Below are positions 8,831 to 17,500 of a stretch of DNA of 64,000 nucleotides, piece after piece. The stretch spans positions 1 through 64,000 of the forward strand of contig JAUSMJ010000063.1 of assembly GCA_030645575.1 (NCBI GenBank), given 5' to 3'. The notes under the pieces are model-generated. The model worked only from the letters and a program-made list of their open reading frames with translations. It did not search any database and was not told the origin of the DNA. Origin of the DNA: Caulobacter sp. Lineage in GTDB: Bacteria; Pseudomonadota; Alphaproteobacteria; Caulobacterales; Caulobacteraceae. Position 1 is the first letter of the stretch. Every line of letters starts with the position of its first letter. The position numbers and the translations under genes are program-made.

Positions 8831-10129
8831 ATGACCGTCAGGATCGATCGCCGCCGCGTGATGTTGGCCGGAGGTGGCGCCGTGGCCCTTGGCGCGGCCG
8901 CGACGCTGGCCCTGCGACCCGGCGACCATGGCGGGGTCCATTCGCCCTACTTCCTGGGCCTGCAGGCCGCGCTGAAGGCGGCCGGGCTGGCGCGGCCGAC
9001 GCTGGTCATCGACCAACGGCGGCTGGAAGCCAACATCGCGGCGGTGAGGGGCTTCCTGCCGGCCCGGCAGGGGCTGCGGGTGGTGGTCAAGTCGCTGCCG
9101 TCGCTGGGCCTGCTCGAGGCCGTGGCCAAGGGCGTCGGCACGAGCCGGTTCATGGTCTTCAACGGCCCGATGCTGGCGACCATGGCGGCGGCCCGGCCGG
9201 ACGGCGACTATCTCATGGGCAAACCGCTGGCCGCCGCCGAAGCCCGCGCCTTCTATGCCGCCGGCCCCGGCAGGACCGCCGGCTTCGATCCCGCCCGCCA
9301 GCTGCAGTGGCTGATCGACACCCCGGCGCGGCTGGACCAGTACGCCGCCATCGCCCGCGCGGCCGGGACCAGGATGCGCGTCAGCCTGGAGATCGACATC
9401 GGCCTGCATCGTGGCGGCTTCAGCGACCCGGCCGCCTTCGCCGCCGCCCTGCAACGCATCGCCGCCGATCCAGCCGTCAGTCTGGGCGGCCTGATGGGTT
9501 ACGACCCGCACCTGAGCCACGTGAAGGCCGGCGGCGGCCGCGACAAGGCCCTGGCCCGCAGTCGCGCCCTTTACCAGGGGTTCCTCGACCAGGTGCGCCA
9601 GGCCCAGGGCGCGGCGTTCAATCCGGCGACCCTGACGCTGAACACCGCCGGCTCGCCGACCTACCGGCTGCACCACGACAGCCCCTACGCCAACGACATC
9701 TCGGTCGGCTCGGCCTTCGTCAAGCCGCTGGACTTCGACGTCGATACCCTGACCGCGCATGTCCCGGCCGCCTTCATCGCCACGCCGGTGCTCAAGGCCC
9801 TGCCGCGCACCGACCTGCCGACCGCCGAGGCCCTGACGCCGCTGTTTCGCCTGTGGGACCGCAACACGGCGCGGGCCGTCTTCATCCACGGCGGCCACTG
9901 GCTGGCCGCGCCGGTGTCGCCGCCGGGGCTGCGGTATTCGGCGCTGTTTGGCCGTTCCTCGAACCAGGAGCTGCTGACCGGCTCGGAGAAGGTCTCGCTG
10001 GCTCCCGACGACACCGTCTTCCTGCGCCCGACCCAGAGCGAGGCGGTGCTGCTGCAGTTCGGCGACCTGGCGGTGTGGGACGGAAAGGCGATCAGCCGGA
10101 CGTGGCCGGTGTTTCCTGCGTCGGCGTGA
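8831..10129 (+). CDS. DSD1-family PLP-dependent enzyme with twin-arginine leader
   Basis: 432 residues. The N-terminus MTVRIDRRRVMLAGGGAV is a twin-arginine-type leader, so the enzyme may be periplasmic. The core is a fold-III (alanine racemase-like) barrel: PTLVIDQRRLEANIAAVR followed by LRVVVKSLPSLGLLEAV with the PLP lysine in VKS, then GLMGYDPHL and NTAGSPTY. The C-terminal domain continues to FLRPTQSEAVLLQFGDLAVWDG with the metal-site-like H of IHGGHW. Relatives include D-threonine aldolase and D-serine dehydratase. The exact reaction is uncertain. Confidence 0.85.
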   Translation: MTVRIDRRRVMLAGGGAVALGAAATLALRPGDHGGVHSPYFLGLQAALKAAGLARPTLVIDQRRLEANIAAVRGFLPARQGLRVVVKSLPSLGLLEAVAKGVGTSRFMVFNGPMLATMAAARPDGDYLMGKPLAAAEARAFYAAGPGRTAGFDPARQLQWLIDTPARLDQYAAIARAAGTRMRVSLEIDIGLHRGGFSDPAAFAAALQRIAADPAVSLGGLMGYDPHLSHVKAGGGRDKALARSRALYQGFLDQVRQAQGAAFNPATLTLNTAGSPTYRLHHDSPYANDISVGSAFVKPLDFDVDTLTAHVPAAFIATPVLKALPRTDLPTAEALTPLFRLWDRNTARAVFIHGGHWLAAPVSPPGLRYSALFGRSSNQELLTGSEKVSLAPDDTVFLRPTQSEAVLLQFGDLAVWDGKAISRTWPVFPASA

Positions 10130-10198
10130 CGGGTTCGGCCCGCTCCGGCCTCGGCGGCCAGACGCCTGGGTCAAACCGCTCGCCCACGGCCTCTTGCC

Positions 10199-11365
10199 TC
10201 AGGCTGGAGGAGTCTGCCTGAACGGCGAAAACTCCTCGGCCAGCCAGTCCATCTCCTGGCGGATGGCCGACCGCTCCTGGTCGAGGTAGCGGCGCACGGG
10301 CTCGCGCAGGGCCGGGTCTGCGATCCAGTGGGCGGAATAGACGGGAGCCGGCAGGTAGCCGCGGGCGATCTTGTGCTGGCCCTGGGCCCCGGCCTCGACG
10401 CGCGGCAGGCCCAGGCGAATGGCGTGCTCAATGGCCTGATAGTAGCAGAGCTCGAAATGCAGGAAGGGGATGTCCTCGACGCAGCCCCAGTTGCGGCCGA
10501 TCAGGCAGTCGCCGCCGATCAGGTTCAGCGCCCCGGCCACCCAGCGCCCGCCGCGCCTGGCCATGATCAGCAGGACCTTGTCGGCCATCCGCTCGCCGAG
10601 CAGCGAGAAGAAGGCCCGGTTCAGGTAGGGCCGGCCCCATTTGCGGCCGCCGGTGTCCATGTAGAAGCCGTAGAAGGCGTCCCAGTGGTCCTCGGTGAGG
10701 TCCGCCCCGGTCAGGGCGACGATCTCGTCCACCGCCTCCTGGGCCAGCCGCCGCTCGCGCCTGACCGTCTTGCGCCGGCCCGAGGACAGGTCGGTCAGGA
10801 AGGCGTCGAAGTCGGCGTAGCCGCGGTTGAACCAATGGTACTGCTGGTCCTGCCGTTGCAGCAGCCCGGCGGCGCCGAGAAAGGTCCAGTCGGTCTCGTT
10901 GGGAAAGGTCACGTGCAGGCTCGAGGCGCCGAGCTTCTCGCACAGCGTCAGCGCGCCGCCGAGCAGCATGCGCCGGCCCTCGTCCGGATCGGCGTCCGGC
11001 CGCACCAGCAGCCGGGGCCCGGTCACCGGCGAGAACGGCGCGGCGCACTGGAGCTTGGGGTAATAGCGGCCGCCGGCCTTCTCGTAGGCGTCGGCCCAGG
11101 ACCAGTCGAACACGTATTCGCCCTGGCTGTGGGTCTTCAGATAGAGCGGCATGGCCGCCGCCACCCGGCCCGCTTCGTCCGCCACCGTCAGGTGATGCGG
11201 CGCCCAGCCCGTGCGGTCATCGACCGAGCCCGACTCCTCCAGCGCGTCGAGGAAATCGAAGGCGACGAACGGATTGTCGGGGCCGGCGCAGGCGTCCCAG
11301 GTCGCGCGGCCGATCTCGCTGATGCGGCGGTGAATAGCGACGGCGGGCTTGAGGATTGGGCTCAC
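10199..11365 (-). CDS. GNAT/FemAB-like acyltransferase (DUF482 type)
   Basis: 388 residues. Typical opening EIGRATWDACAGPDNPFVAFDFLDALE, then YVFDWSWADAYEKAGGRYYPKLQ, SSLHVTFPNETDW, and DRFYGFYMDTGGRKWGRPYLNRAFF-like block (DAFYGFYMDTGGRKWG), followed by FELCYYQAIEHAIRLGLPRVEAGAQG. These define the family annotated as peptidogalycan biosynthesis/DUF482 with a double GNAT fold. Substrate unknown. Confidence 0.88.
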   Translation of the reverse strand: MSPILKPAVAIHRRISEIGRATWDACAGPDNPFVAFDFLDALEESGSVDDRTGWAPHHLTVADEAGRVAAAMPLYLKTHSQGEYVFDWSWADAYEKAGGRYYPKLQCAAPFSPVTGPRLLVRPDADPDEGRRMLLGGALTLCEKLGASSLHVTFPNETDWTFLGAAGLLQRQDQQYHWFNRGYADFDAFLTDLSSGRRKTVRRERRLAQEAVDEIVALTGADLTEDHWDAFYGFYMDTGGRKWGRPYLNRAFFSLLGERMADKVLLIMARRGGRWVAGALNLIGGDCLIGRNWGCVEDIPFLHFELCYYQAIEHAIRLGLPRVEAGAQGQHKIARGYLPAPVYSAHWIADPALREPVRRYLDQERSAIRQEMDWLAEEFSPFRQTPPA

Positions 11366-11420
11366 GACGGGGTCAGGATAGTGGCTCGGACTCGCGCTCG
11401 TCTACGCACCGTTCTTCGTT

Positions 11421-11560
11421 CTTCCCTCCCGTCATGGCCCGACTTGTTCGGGCCACCCATGCGTGGAGCGGAGCGGGTGGAGCCGCCTGTGAATCCTCGC
11501 CAAGCCTTCGTGCTCATAGGTGGCCCGCACGAGGCGGGCCATGACGGTGGAAGGAGGGAC
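11421..11560. repeat. Inverted-repeat element (GTCATGGCCCG / CGGGCCATGAC)
   Basis: The 198-bp gap between the GNAT and GDPD genes holds two arms, CCGTCATGGCCCGACTTGTT... at 11429 and its near-complement GGCGGGCCATGACGG at 11533, about 75 bp apart. Each arm folds by itself (GGCCCG..CGGGCC). The same sequence recurs at 26477-26607. Confidence 0.75.
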
Positions 11561-11563
11561 GGC

Positions 11564-12337
11564 TCACGCCTCGAAACCCTCGAAGATCAGGTTGTCGCAG
11601 TGGTCGCCGAGCCGCTCCCACTCCTCGGCGGAACGTACCGTCCAGGCGATGATCGGCATCCCCCGCCCCCGGAAAACGTCCGCCCGCGGCGAGGGCAGCA
11701 TCTTCGCGTCCAGCGCCAGGAAGTCGGGCCGGGCGATGTCCACATGCTCGAGGTTGGCGAACGACTGGCGGACTTCCGGCGTCAGCTTGGTCGCCGCTCC
11801 GTCCTTCCAGTCGTAGCTGTCCAGGCCGCGCAGGATCTGCGGATGGTGGTCGGCGAACCAGGCGTGGCTGTAGGGGTTGAAGCCGATCACGCAGGTCGGG
11901 CCGTTGTGGTCGAGCAGCACCTCGCTGACCCGCTTTTCCAGCGGCCCGACCTCGCCGAACTTCGTCTTCAGCTCGATATGCACCAGCGCGCGGTGGCCGA
12001 CCTCGACCAGCACCTCGGCCAGGGTCGGGATGATCTCGTCGGTTCCGGCCAGCCGCAGGTCGCGCAGATCCTGCAGCGAACGGTCGGCCAGCTTGCCCGC
12101 GGCCCGGGTCATGCGGTCCAGGCTGTAGTCGTGGAACACCACCGCCTCGCCGTCGGCGGTCAGCTGGACGTCCAGCTCGATGCCGTAGCCCGCCGAACAG
12201 GCGGCCTGGAAGGCGGCCAGGGAGTTCTCCGGCGCGCCGCCCGGCGACCACAGACCCCGGTGCGCCACCGGGGGGCTGAACAGCAGCTCCCAGGCTTCGC
12301 CGAAGGCGCCGGGCTCGGGTCTGGCTTTCGGCTTCAT
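11564..12337 (-). CDS. Glycerophosphodiester phosphodiesterase
   Basis: 257 residues; the ATG overlaps the stop of the upstream RidA gene (ATGA), so the longer frame is not used. TIM-barrel GDPD motifs: PPVAHRGLW, PENSLAAFQAA, GIELDVQLTADGEAVVFHDYSLDRMT (metal and acid-base residues), LVHIELKT and a C-terminal IIAWTV. It hydrolyses glycerophosphodiesters to glycerol 3-phosphate and an alcohol. No signal peptide, so a cytosolic UgpQ-like role is likely. Confidence 0.93.
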   Translation of the reverse strand: MKPKARPEPGAFGEAWELLFSPPVAHRGLWSPGGAPENSLAAFQAACSAGYGIELDVQLTADGEAVVFHDYSLDRMTRAAGKLADRSLQDLRDLRLAGTDEIIPTLAEVLVEVGHRALVHIELKTKFGEVGPLEKRVSEVLLDHNGPTCVIGFNPYSHAWFADHHPQILRGLDSYDWKDGAATKLTPEVRQSFANLEHVDIARPDFLALDAKMLPSPRADVFRGRGMPIIAWTVRSAEEWERLGDHCDNLIFEGFEA

Positions 12338-12798
12338 CGGGTGATCTCCACGATGGCGTCGACCTCGACGGAGAAGTTGCGCGGCAGACGATAGACGCCG
12401 ACCGCCGACCGGGCATGGCGGCCGGCCTCGCCGAAGGCCTCGACCATCAGGTCGGAACAGCCGTTGATCACGGTGGGAATCTCGTAGAAGTCCGGCCCGG
12501 CCTGGACGAAGCCGCCCAGCTTGACCACCCGCGCGACGCGGTCGAGGTCGCCGTCGCAGGCGGCGCGCATCTGGGCCAGCAGGTTGATCCCGCACAGGCG
12601 CGCGGCGCGGACGGCGGTCGCCATGTCGACATCGAAGCCGACGATGCCGGTGATCCCGCCGGAAGCATCGAGCGACACCTGGCCGGAGATGTGGACGAGG
12701 TCCCCTGTCCTGACGAACGGCACATAGTTGGCGATCGGGGCGACGGGGTCGGGCAGGACGATGCCCGCGGCGGTCAGACGGTGTGCGACTTGAGACAT
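12334..12798 (-). CDS. RidA/YjgF family protein
   Basis: 154 residues. Family features: NYVPFVRTGDLVHISGQVS, GLNLLAQ-like CGINLLAQMRAACDGDLDRVARVVKLGGFV, and the C-terminal VGVYRLPRNFSVEVDAIVEI. The Arg in YRLPRN replaces the usual Arg-acid site in part, and this subgroup (RidA-like with GDPD) is not shown to be an enamine deaminase. Overlaps the GDPD gene, so the two form a small operon. Confidence 0.9.
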   Translation of the reverse strand: MSQVAHRLTAAGIVLPDPVAPIANYVPFVRTGDLVHISGQVSLDASGGITGIVGFDVDMATAVRAARLCGINLLAQMRAACDGDLDRVARVVKLGGFVQAGPDFYEIPTVINGCSDLMVEAFGEAGRHARSAVGVYRLPRNFSVEVDAIVEITR

Positions 12799-12847
12799 GC
12801 CGCGAAGCTAGCGCGCCGGGGCGGCCGGCGGAAGCGACGACGGAACG

Positions 12848-12881
12848 GAAAAAGGCCCGGGTCGTCGCCGACCCGGGCCTT
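12848..12881 (-). terminator. Intrinsic terminator after the phasin gene
   Basis: Read on the minus strand: AAGGCCCGGGTCG, short loop, CGACCCGGGCCTT, then a T run. The 13-bp stem and five Ts follow the phasin stop codon by ~65 nt. Confidence 0.85.
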
Positions 12882-12945
12882 CACGCGAACTTGAACCCCG
12901 AGGGGGCCTTACTGGGGGGAGGACGCCCGCCCGGCGTTCAGGTTC

Positions 12946-13383
12946 TTACTTCGCGGCTTGCAGCTTCTCGACGGTCGCGGTGACGCGCTCGTTCAGCGGC
13001 TTGACCGAGTCCTTGACGGAGGCGGAGACGGTTTCGCCCCACTTGGCGAACTCGGCCATGTAGCCTTCCAGCGAGGACTTCATCCAGGCGGTCTGCAGCT
13101 CGACGGCTTCCTGCACGCTCTTGGCGCCGGCCAGGGCCTTGGCGGCCGAAACCTGGTCTTCGATGTTCTTCTTGGAGAAGGCCATCGCCTGGGCGCCCAG
13201 GACTTCCGCGCCCTTGGTGGCGGCGGTGACCGAAGCGACGACCGCTTCGAGGTTCTTCTTCGAGTAGGCGTTCACTTCGTTGAGCGTCGCCAGCGACTTC
13301 TCGACGTTGTCCTTGAACGCTTGATTGCCAGCGGTGGCGAACTGCTCGACCGTGGTCTTGAGGGTTTCGGCGCCAGTGGCCAT
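12946..13383 (-). CDS. Phasin family protein
   Basis: 145 residues from the ATG preceded by AGGAG. Amphipathic helical protein without cysteines: TTVEQFATAGNQAFKDNVEKSLATLNEVNAYSKKNLEAVVAS and AFSKKNIEDQVSAAKALAGAKSVQEAVELQTAWMK are typical Phasin_2 segments. It coats polyhydroxyalkanoate granules. The upstream inverted repeat (13464-13511) contains a PhaR-type recognition sequence, and a strong terminator follows. Confidence 0.93.
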   Translation of the reverse strand: MATGAETLKTTVEQFATAGNQAFKDNVEKSLATLNEVNAYSKKNLEAVVASVTAATKGAEVLGAQAMAFSKKNIEDQVSAAKALAGAKSVQEAVELQTAWMKSSLEGYMAEFAKWGETVSASVKDSVKPLNERVTATVEKLQAAK

Positions 13384-13463
13384 CGGAAATCTCCTGTGTG
13401 GTCGGGGAGGACCTGGATAGGGGTTCGGCGGCGACTGAGGTCGCTGCTGACGATTTCCTTGTC

Positions 13464-13511
13464 TCATGCTGCAGTGCAGCAGTCAACGAACTTTTGTGCA
13501 CTGCAGCATGA
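13464..13511. promoter_or_regulatory. PhaR-type operator: 15-bp inverted repeat upstream of the phasin gene
   Basis: TCATGCTGCAGTGCA and its perfect complement TGCACTGCAGCATGA, separated by 18 bp. The left arm extends into CTGCAGTGCAG at 13469-13479, an exact CTGC-N3-GCAG, the recognition form reported for PhaR repressors of PHA phasin genes. It lies ~85 bp upstream of the phasin start and also upstream of the divergent dac gene. Confidence 0.7.
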
Positions 13512-13666
13512 CATGTTTGCGACGCACAAACCGTGGGCGCCCCTGCGGCGAATTCGCTCAACAGGTGTTTACTTTGGCGAAAGGCGAAACAATGCATGCT
13601 ACTTGAATGCCGCAGCGCCGCCTTGAGATGGCCCTGTATTCTGTGACTTTTTTCGACGGACGCCGT

Positions 13667-15001
13667 ATGTACGAGCTCGCCCGCCGCGTTTTCCTCGCAC
13701 TGGCCCTGATCGCCTCGGTGGCGGCCGGCCTTGTCACGCCGACGATCGCGGCGGCCCAGGTTCCCTATCTCGCCATTCCGGCGACCGAGACGAAATACGC
13801 GGCCATCGTGGTGGACGCGAACTCGGGCGAGGTGCTTTACGCCAAGCGCGCCGACAGCCCGCGCTATCCCGCCTCGATCACCAAGGTGATGACGCTCTAT
13901 CTGGCCTTCGAGGCGATCTCGGAAGGCCGGCTCAAGCCCACGGACATGATCACCGTCTCGGCCAAGGCCGCGTCGCAGCCGCCGACCAAGCTGGGTCTGG
14001 CCGCCGGCGACCGGATCAGCATCGACGACGCCATGCGGGCGATCGCGGTGAAGTCGGCCAACGACATGGCCGTGGCCCTCGCCGAGCACATGGGCGGCAC
14101 CGAGCAGCGCTTCGCCGCCCTGATGACCCTGCGGGGCCAGGAGCTGGGCATGGGCAACACCCGCTTCGTCAACGCCTCGGGCCTGCCCGACAGCCGCCAG
14201 ATCTCCACCGCCCGCGACATCGCCATCCTGTCGCGCGCGGTGATGCGCGACTATCCGCAGTACTACAGCTATTTCAGCCTGCGCTCGTTCACCTTCCGCG
14301 GGGTGACGATGAACAACCACAACCATCTGCTGAACCAGATGTGGGGCGTGGACGGGCTGAAGACCGGCTACACCAACGCCTCCGGCTTCAACCTCGCCGC
14401 CTCGGCGGTGCGCGACGGTCGCCGGCTGATCGCCGTGGTTCTGGGCGGCCGCTCGACGGCCACCCGCGACGACCACGTCGAGGATCTGCTGCTGACCGGC
14501 TTCGACGTGCTCAAGCGCCGGTCGCTGGGCGAAACGATCACCGTGGCCCAGTCGATGTTCGAGCCGGCGCCCGACGGCGCGATCGACCGGCCCTCGACCG
14601 AACAGGGCGATTCCAGCCAGCAGGGCCTGCGCGTGGTCCTGACGGAAGGTCCGGCCTCCGGCCCGATCACCATCCAGCGCAGCATGGACCCGGTGCCCAA
14701 TCCGGTCGCCACGCCGGTGCGCGCCTCGACTCCGCCAAAGAAGACCGCCGCGCCGAAGAAACCCCGCGGCCAATGGGCCATCCAGGCCGGCGCCTTCAAG
14801 TCCAAGTCCCAGGCCCGCGCGCAGCTGACCGAGCTGCAGCGTCGCTTCCGCCAGGTGCTCGACGACGGCGAGGCCCAGATCGGCGGCGCGGTCGGCGGCT
14901 ATTTCCGCGTGCGCTTCGAAGGCATGACCGCCGACGCCGCCAGGGCCGCCTGCAAGACCCTCAAGGCCAAGAAGCAGGCCTGCATGGTAGTGGCGCCGTA
15001 G
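13667..15001 (+). CDS. D-alanyl-D-alanine carboxypeptidase (S11) with SPOR domain
   Basis: 444 residues from the ATG that opens the signal peptide (MYELARRVFLALALIASVAAG); an upstream ATG at 13628 is possible. S11 motifs: SITKVMT (SxxK nucleophile), SANDMAVALAE (SxN), and DGLKTGYTNASG (KTG). C-terminal WAIQAGAFKSKSQARAQL with GYFRVRFEGM is a SPOR domain that binds denuded septal glycan, so the enzyme probably acts at division sites. A Pro/Lys linker (about 350-368) separates the two. Confidence 0.93.
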   Translation: MYELARRVFLALALIASVAAGLVTPTIAAAQVPYLAIPATETKYAAIVVDANSGEVLYAKRADSPRYPASITKVMTLYLAFEAISEGRLKPTDMITVSAKAASQPPTKLGLAAGDRISIDDAMRAIAVKSANDMAVALAEHMGGTEQRFAALMTLRGQELGMGNTRFVNASGLPDSRQISTARDIAILSRAVMRDYPQYYSYFSLRSFTFRGVTMNNHNHLLNQMWGVDGLKTGYTNASGFNLAASAVRDGRRLIAVVLGGRSTATRDDHVEDLLLTGFDVLKRRSLGETITVAQSMFEPAPDGAIDRPSTEQGDSSQQGLRVVLTEGPASGPITIQRSMDPVPNPVATPVRASTPPKKTAAPKKPRGQWAIQAGAFKSKSQARAQLTELQRRFRQVLDDGEAQIGGAVGGYFRVRFEGMTADAARAACKTLKAKKQACMVVAP

Positions 15002-15009
15002 GGACGCGC

Positions 15010-15077
15010 AGGGACATGCACTTCAGTGCGTGTCCCTTGTCTGCCGAAGGGGACACGCACTGAAGTGCATGTCCCCG
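15010..15077. repeat. Palindromic repeat GGGACATGCACTTCAGTGCGTGTCCC (inverted pair)
   Basis: Two arms in inverted orientation around a ~16-bp centre; each arm is itself a near palindrome around TTCA. The same arms recur at 28238-28326. Located between the D,D-carboxypeptidase and J-protein genes, convergent stops, so it may also serve as a bidirectional terminator. Confidence 0.8.
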
Positions 15078-15078
15078 T

Positions 15079-15501
15079 TCACTTCTTCAGCAATCGATCC
15101 CTGGCCGCGTTAAGCCGGGCCGCCAGGCCGCTGGTGCCGCCCGCATCCGGATGCACGGCGCGGATCAGCCGGCCGTAGGCGGTCTGGATCTCCTCGCGGG
15201 TGGCGCCCACGGCGACGCCGAGGATCTCGCGCGCCTCGGCCAGGTCGGCGTTGTCCACTTTCGAGGGCGGCGGCAGGCCGGCCCGCCGCGCGGTCATCGC
15301 CAGCACCAGGCCCGCCCCGGCCAACACCACGCCCGGCAACACCCTGCCCGTGACGCCCAGCAGGCCGCCGGCGATCAGCGCCAGCGCCGACAGGGTTCCG
15401 GCGGCGATGCGCCACTCGGGCCTGGCCAGCACGGGCCGCGCGCGCCGTCCCGCCCAGACGAGCAGGGCGAAGGCCGCCAGACCGAGCAGAAGATAGATCA
15501 T
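15079..15501 (-). CDS. Membrane-anchored J-domain protein
   Basis: 140 residues. Starts at MIYLLLGLAAFALLV; two hydrophobic segments (about 1-20 and 35-70) precede a C-terminal J-domain: EAREILGVAVGATREEIQTAYGRLIRAVHPDAGG with the HPD tripeptide, then LAARLNAARDRLLKK. Likely a DnaK co-chaperone anchored at the inner membrane, like TIM14-type single-J proteins. Its gene lies directly downstream of mipZ on the same strand. Confidence 0.85.
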   Translation of the reverse strand: MIYLLLGLAAFALLVWAGRRARPVLARPEWRIAAGTLSALALIAGGLLGVTGRVLPGVVLAGAGLVLAMTARRAGLPPPSKVDNADLAEAREILGVAVGATREEIQTAYGRLIRAVHPDAGGTSGLAARLNAARDRLLKK

Positions 15502-15520
15502 GGACGCCTGGGCTCCCCGC

Positions 15521-16360
15521 CTACTCGGCGGCGAGCAACTCTTCGCCCGAGAATTGCGAAAGTCCAACCGAATGCAGCAGGGCGCGCAGTTCCTGCCGCG
15601 CCGAGACGTGCACCAGCGACACCGGCACCGGCCGCACCTTGGCCGACAGGTCGGCGATGGTCAGGCCGAACGGGAACAGCTCGCGATAGATCACCCGGTC
15701 GCGCAGGCCCGAGCCGATGCGGAAGCCGACCCGTTTGGCCAGGGCCGTCAGCCGCTCATCGACCCGCTTGCGATTGCGCGCCTCGACGCTGGCCAGGCGG
15801 TTGCGCAGCACGATCCAGTCGAGCGCCTGGCGCTGGCCGGTCAGGGCGCGGGCCTTGCGCGCCTCCCAGACGGTCTCGGAATAGATGCTCGGCTTCTGCA
15901 GCTCCAGCGTCACCGGGTCGACATGGCCCAGCACATCGAAGTCGACGAAGCTGTCGTTCATCGGGGTGACGATCAGGTCGGCGCGGGCATGGGCGACGCG
16001 CGACAGGGCCGAGTCGCCGCCGGGCGTGTCGATGATCACGAAGTCGGCGTCCTGGTGGGCGCGGGCAAAGGCTTCCTCGAAGCGGGCCAGCTGCTCGGTC
16101 TCGCCGGCCCGGGCCAGGGCCACGCCATCATCGGACGCATGGCGCAGCAGCGGCTCGGGCAGCACCGCGCCCTGCGAGGCCAGCCAGGCCCGGCGGTTGG
16201 CGAAGAAGCGGGCCATCGACGACTGGCGCAGGTCCAGGTCCATCACCGCCACATTGGCCCCGCCGTGCAGCAGGGCCGCGGTCAGGTGCACGGCGATGGT
16301 CGACTTGCCCGCCCCGCCCTTCTCGTTGCCCACCACGATGACATGCGGCTGCGTCGCCAT
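15521..16360 (-). CDS. mipZ: Division-plane positioning ATPase MipZ
   Basis: 279 residues. ParA/MinD family with deviant Walker A VVGNEKGGAGKST near residue 10, VMDLDLRQSSMARFF, and VIIDTPGGDSALSRVAHARADLIVTPMNDSFVDFDVLG, characteristic of MipZ. In Caulobacter MipZ binds ParB at the origin and forms a bipolar gradient that inhibits FtsZ, placing the ring at midcell. Start chosen at the ATG before TQPHVIVV; the longer frame to 16462 lacks conserved residues. Good marker for Caulobacterales or close kin. Confidence 0.95.
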   Translation of the reverse strand: MATQPHVIVVGNEKGGAGKSTIAVHLTAALLHGGANVAVMDLDLRQSSMARFFANRRAWLASQGAVLPEPLLRHASDDGVALARAGETEQLARFEEAFARAHQDADFVIIDTPGGDSALSRVAHARADLIVTPMNDSFVDFDVLGHVDPVTLELQKPSIYSETVWEARKARALTGQRQALDWIVLRNRLASVEARNRKRVDERLTALAKRVGFRIGSGLRDRVIYRELFPFGLTIADLSAKVRPVPVSLVHVSARQELRALLHSVGLSQFSGEELLAAE

Positions 16361-16515
16361 AGGTCGCCCCAGTTCCGTCCGCCCGCCACGTTCGGCGGGG
16401 TTTTCAGGTGACGAGACACCGGGTGGGTGAGTCGGAGCAATCGTGGCGCGCAAGTTGTCCACAGGCCCGATGTCACGGCTGGACCCCCGTCCCGGCGCGG
16501 GATATGCCGCGCGCC

Positions 16516-17376
16516 ATGACCAACGGCCCCCTTCCCGTCGCCCGCACCGTCGCCGAACTGCGCGCCGTGGTCGCCGGCTGGCGCGCCGCCGGCGAGCGGG
16601 TGGCGATGATCCCGACCATGGGCGCGCTGCACGCCGGCCACCTGTCGCTGATCGCGCTGGGTCGCCAGAAGGCCGACCGGACAGTGGCCTCGATCTTCGT
16701 CAACCCGGCCCAGTTCGCGCCGCACGAGGACTTCGACGCCTATCCGCGCGGCGAGGCGGAGGACGCGGCGAAGCTGGCAGACGCCGGCTGCGACCTGCTG
16801 TTCGCGCCCGGCGCGCGGGAAATGTATCCGGACGGCTTCGCCACCACGGTCAATGTCGCCACGGGCGTGTCCGAGCCGCTGGAGGGCGTGTCGCGGCCGC
16901 ACTTCTTCGGCGGGGTGGCGACGGTGGTGGCCAAGCTGCTGATCCAGTGCGGGCCCGACGTGGCGATCTTCGGCGAGAAGGACTACCAGCAGCTGCTGGT
17001 CATCCGGCGCATGGCCCGGGACCTGGACCTGCCGGTGGAGGTCGTCGGCGGCCCGACCACGCGCGAGGCCGACGGCCTGGCCCTGTCCTCGCGCAACGCC
17101 TACCTGACGGCCGAGGAACGCAAGGCCGCCACCGCCCTGCCCGCCGCCATGCGCTACGCGGTGGCGGCCCTGCGCGACGGCGGCGAGGCGGCCGATGTCG
17201 AGGGCGCGGTCAGGGCCAGCCTGATCGGCGCGGGCTTCAGGCAGATCGACTATGTCGAGATCCGCGACGGCGCGACCCTGGCGCGGCTGGGCCCGGGGCC
17301 GGTCTCGCCCGGCGCGCGGGTGTTCGTGGCGGCGTGGCTGGGCAAGACCCGGCTGATCGACAACTGGGCGGTGTAG
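16516..17376 (+). CDS. panC: Pantothenate synthetase
   Basis: Condenses pantoate and beta-alanine with ATP. 286 residues from MTNGPLPVARTVAEL (an ATG four codons earlier, at 16504, is equally possible). Motifs: MIPTMGALHAGHLSLI (nucleotide HxGH), SIFVNPAQFAPHEDFDAYPR, RPHFFGGVATVVAKL, FGEKDYQQL and LALSSRNAYL (KMSKS-equivalent). Divergent from mipZ with a 155-bp gap. Confidence 0.96.
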   Translation: MTNGPLPVARTVAELRAVVAGWRAAGERVAMIPTMGALHAGHLSLIALGRQKADRTVASIFVNPAQFAPHEDFDAYPRGEAEDAAKLADAGCDLLFAPGAREMYPDGFATTVNVATGVSEPLEGVSRPHFFGGVATVVAKLLIQCGPDVAIFGEKDYQQLLVIRRMARDLDLPVEVVGGPTTREADGLALSSRNAYLTAEERKAATALPAAMRYAVAALRDGGEAADVEGAVRASLIGAGFRQIDYVEIRDGATLARLGPGPVSPGARVFVAAWLGKTRLIDNWAV

Positions 17377-17383
17377 GCCCTGC

Positions 17384-17500
17384 GTGGTTCGAGACGCGAT
17401 CCCTGGGGATCGCTCCTCACCATGACGAGCACCTTTGAAGCCCCACCCTTTGCGTCATCCTGAGGAGCGAGCCCTCAGGCGAGCGTCTCGAAGGACGCAC
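17384..17500. repeat. Inverted-repeat element (TTCGAGACG / CGTCTCGAA)
   Basis: Arms TTCGAGACGCGATCC... at 17388 and ...GCGAGCGTCTCGAA ending ~17491, with inner CTCCTCA / TGAGGAG and CATGACGAG / CGTCATCC-like matches. Lies between panC and the convergent DUF1489 gene. A dispersed palindromic element by appearance. Confidence 0.65.

Noticed and set aside
10328-12394. 688-residue plus-strand ORF
   Set aside because: It spans the antisense of the GNAT and GDPD genes plus a repeat, and no domain is recognisable.
15010-15077. A CRISPR repeat
   Set aside because: It is a single inverted pair, with no spacer array and no cas genes.
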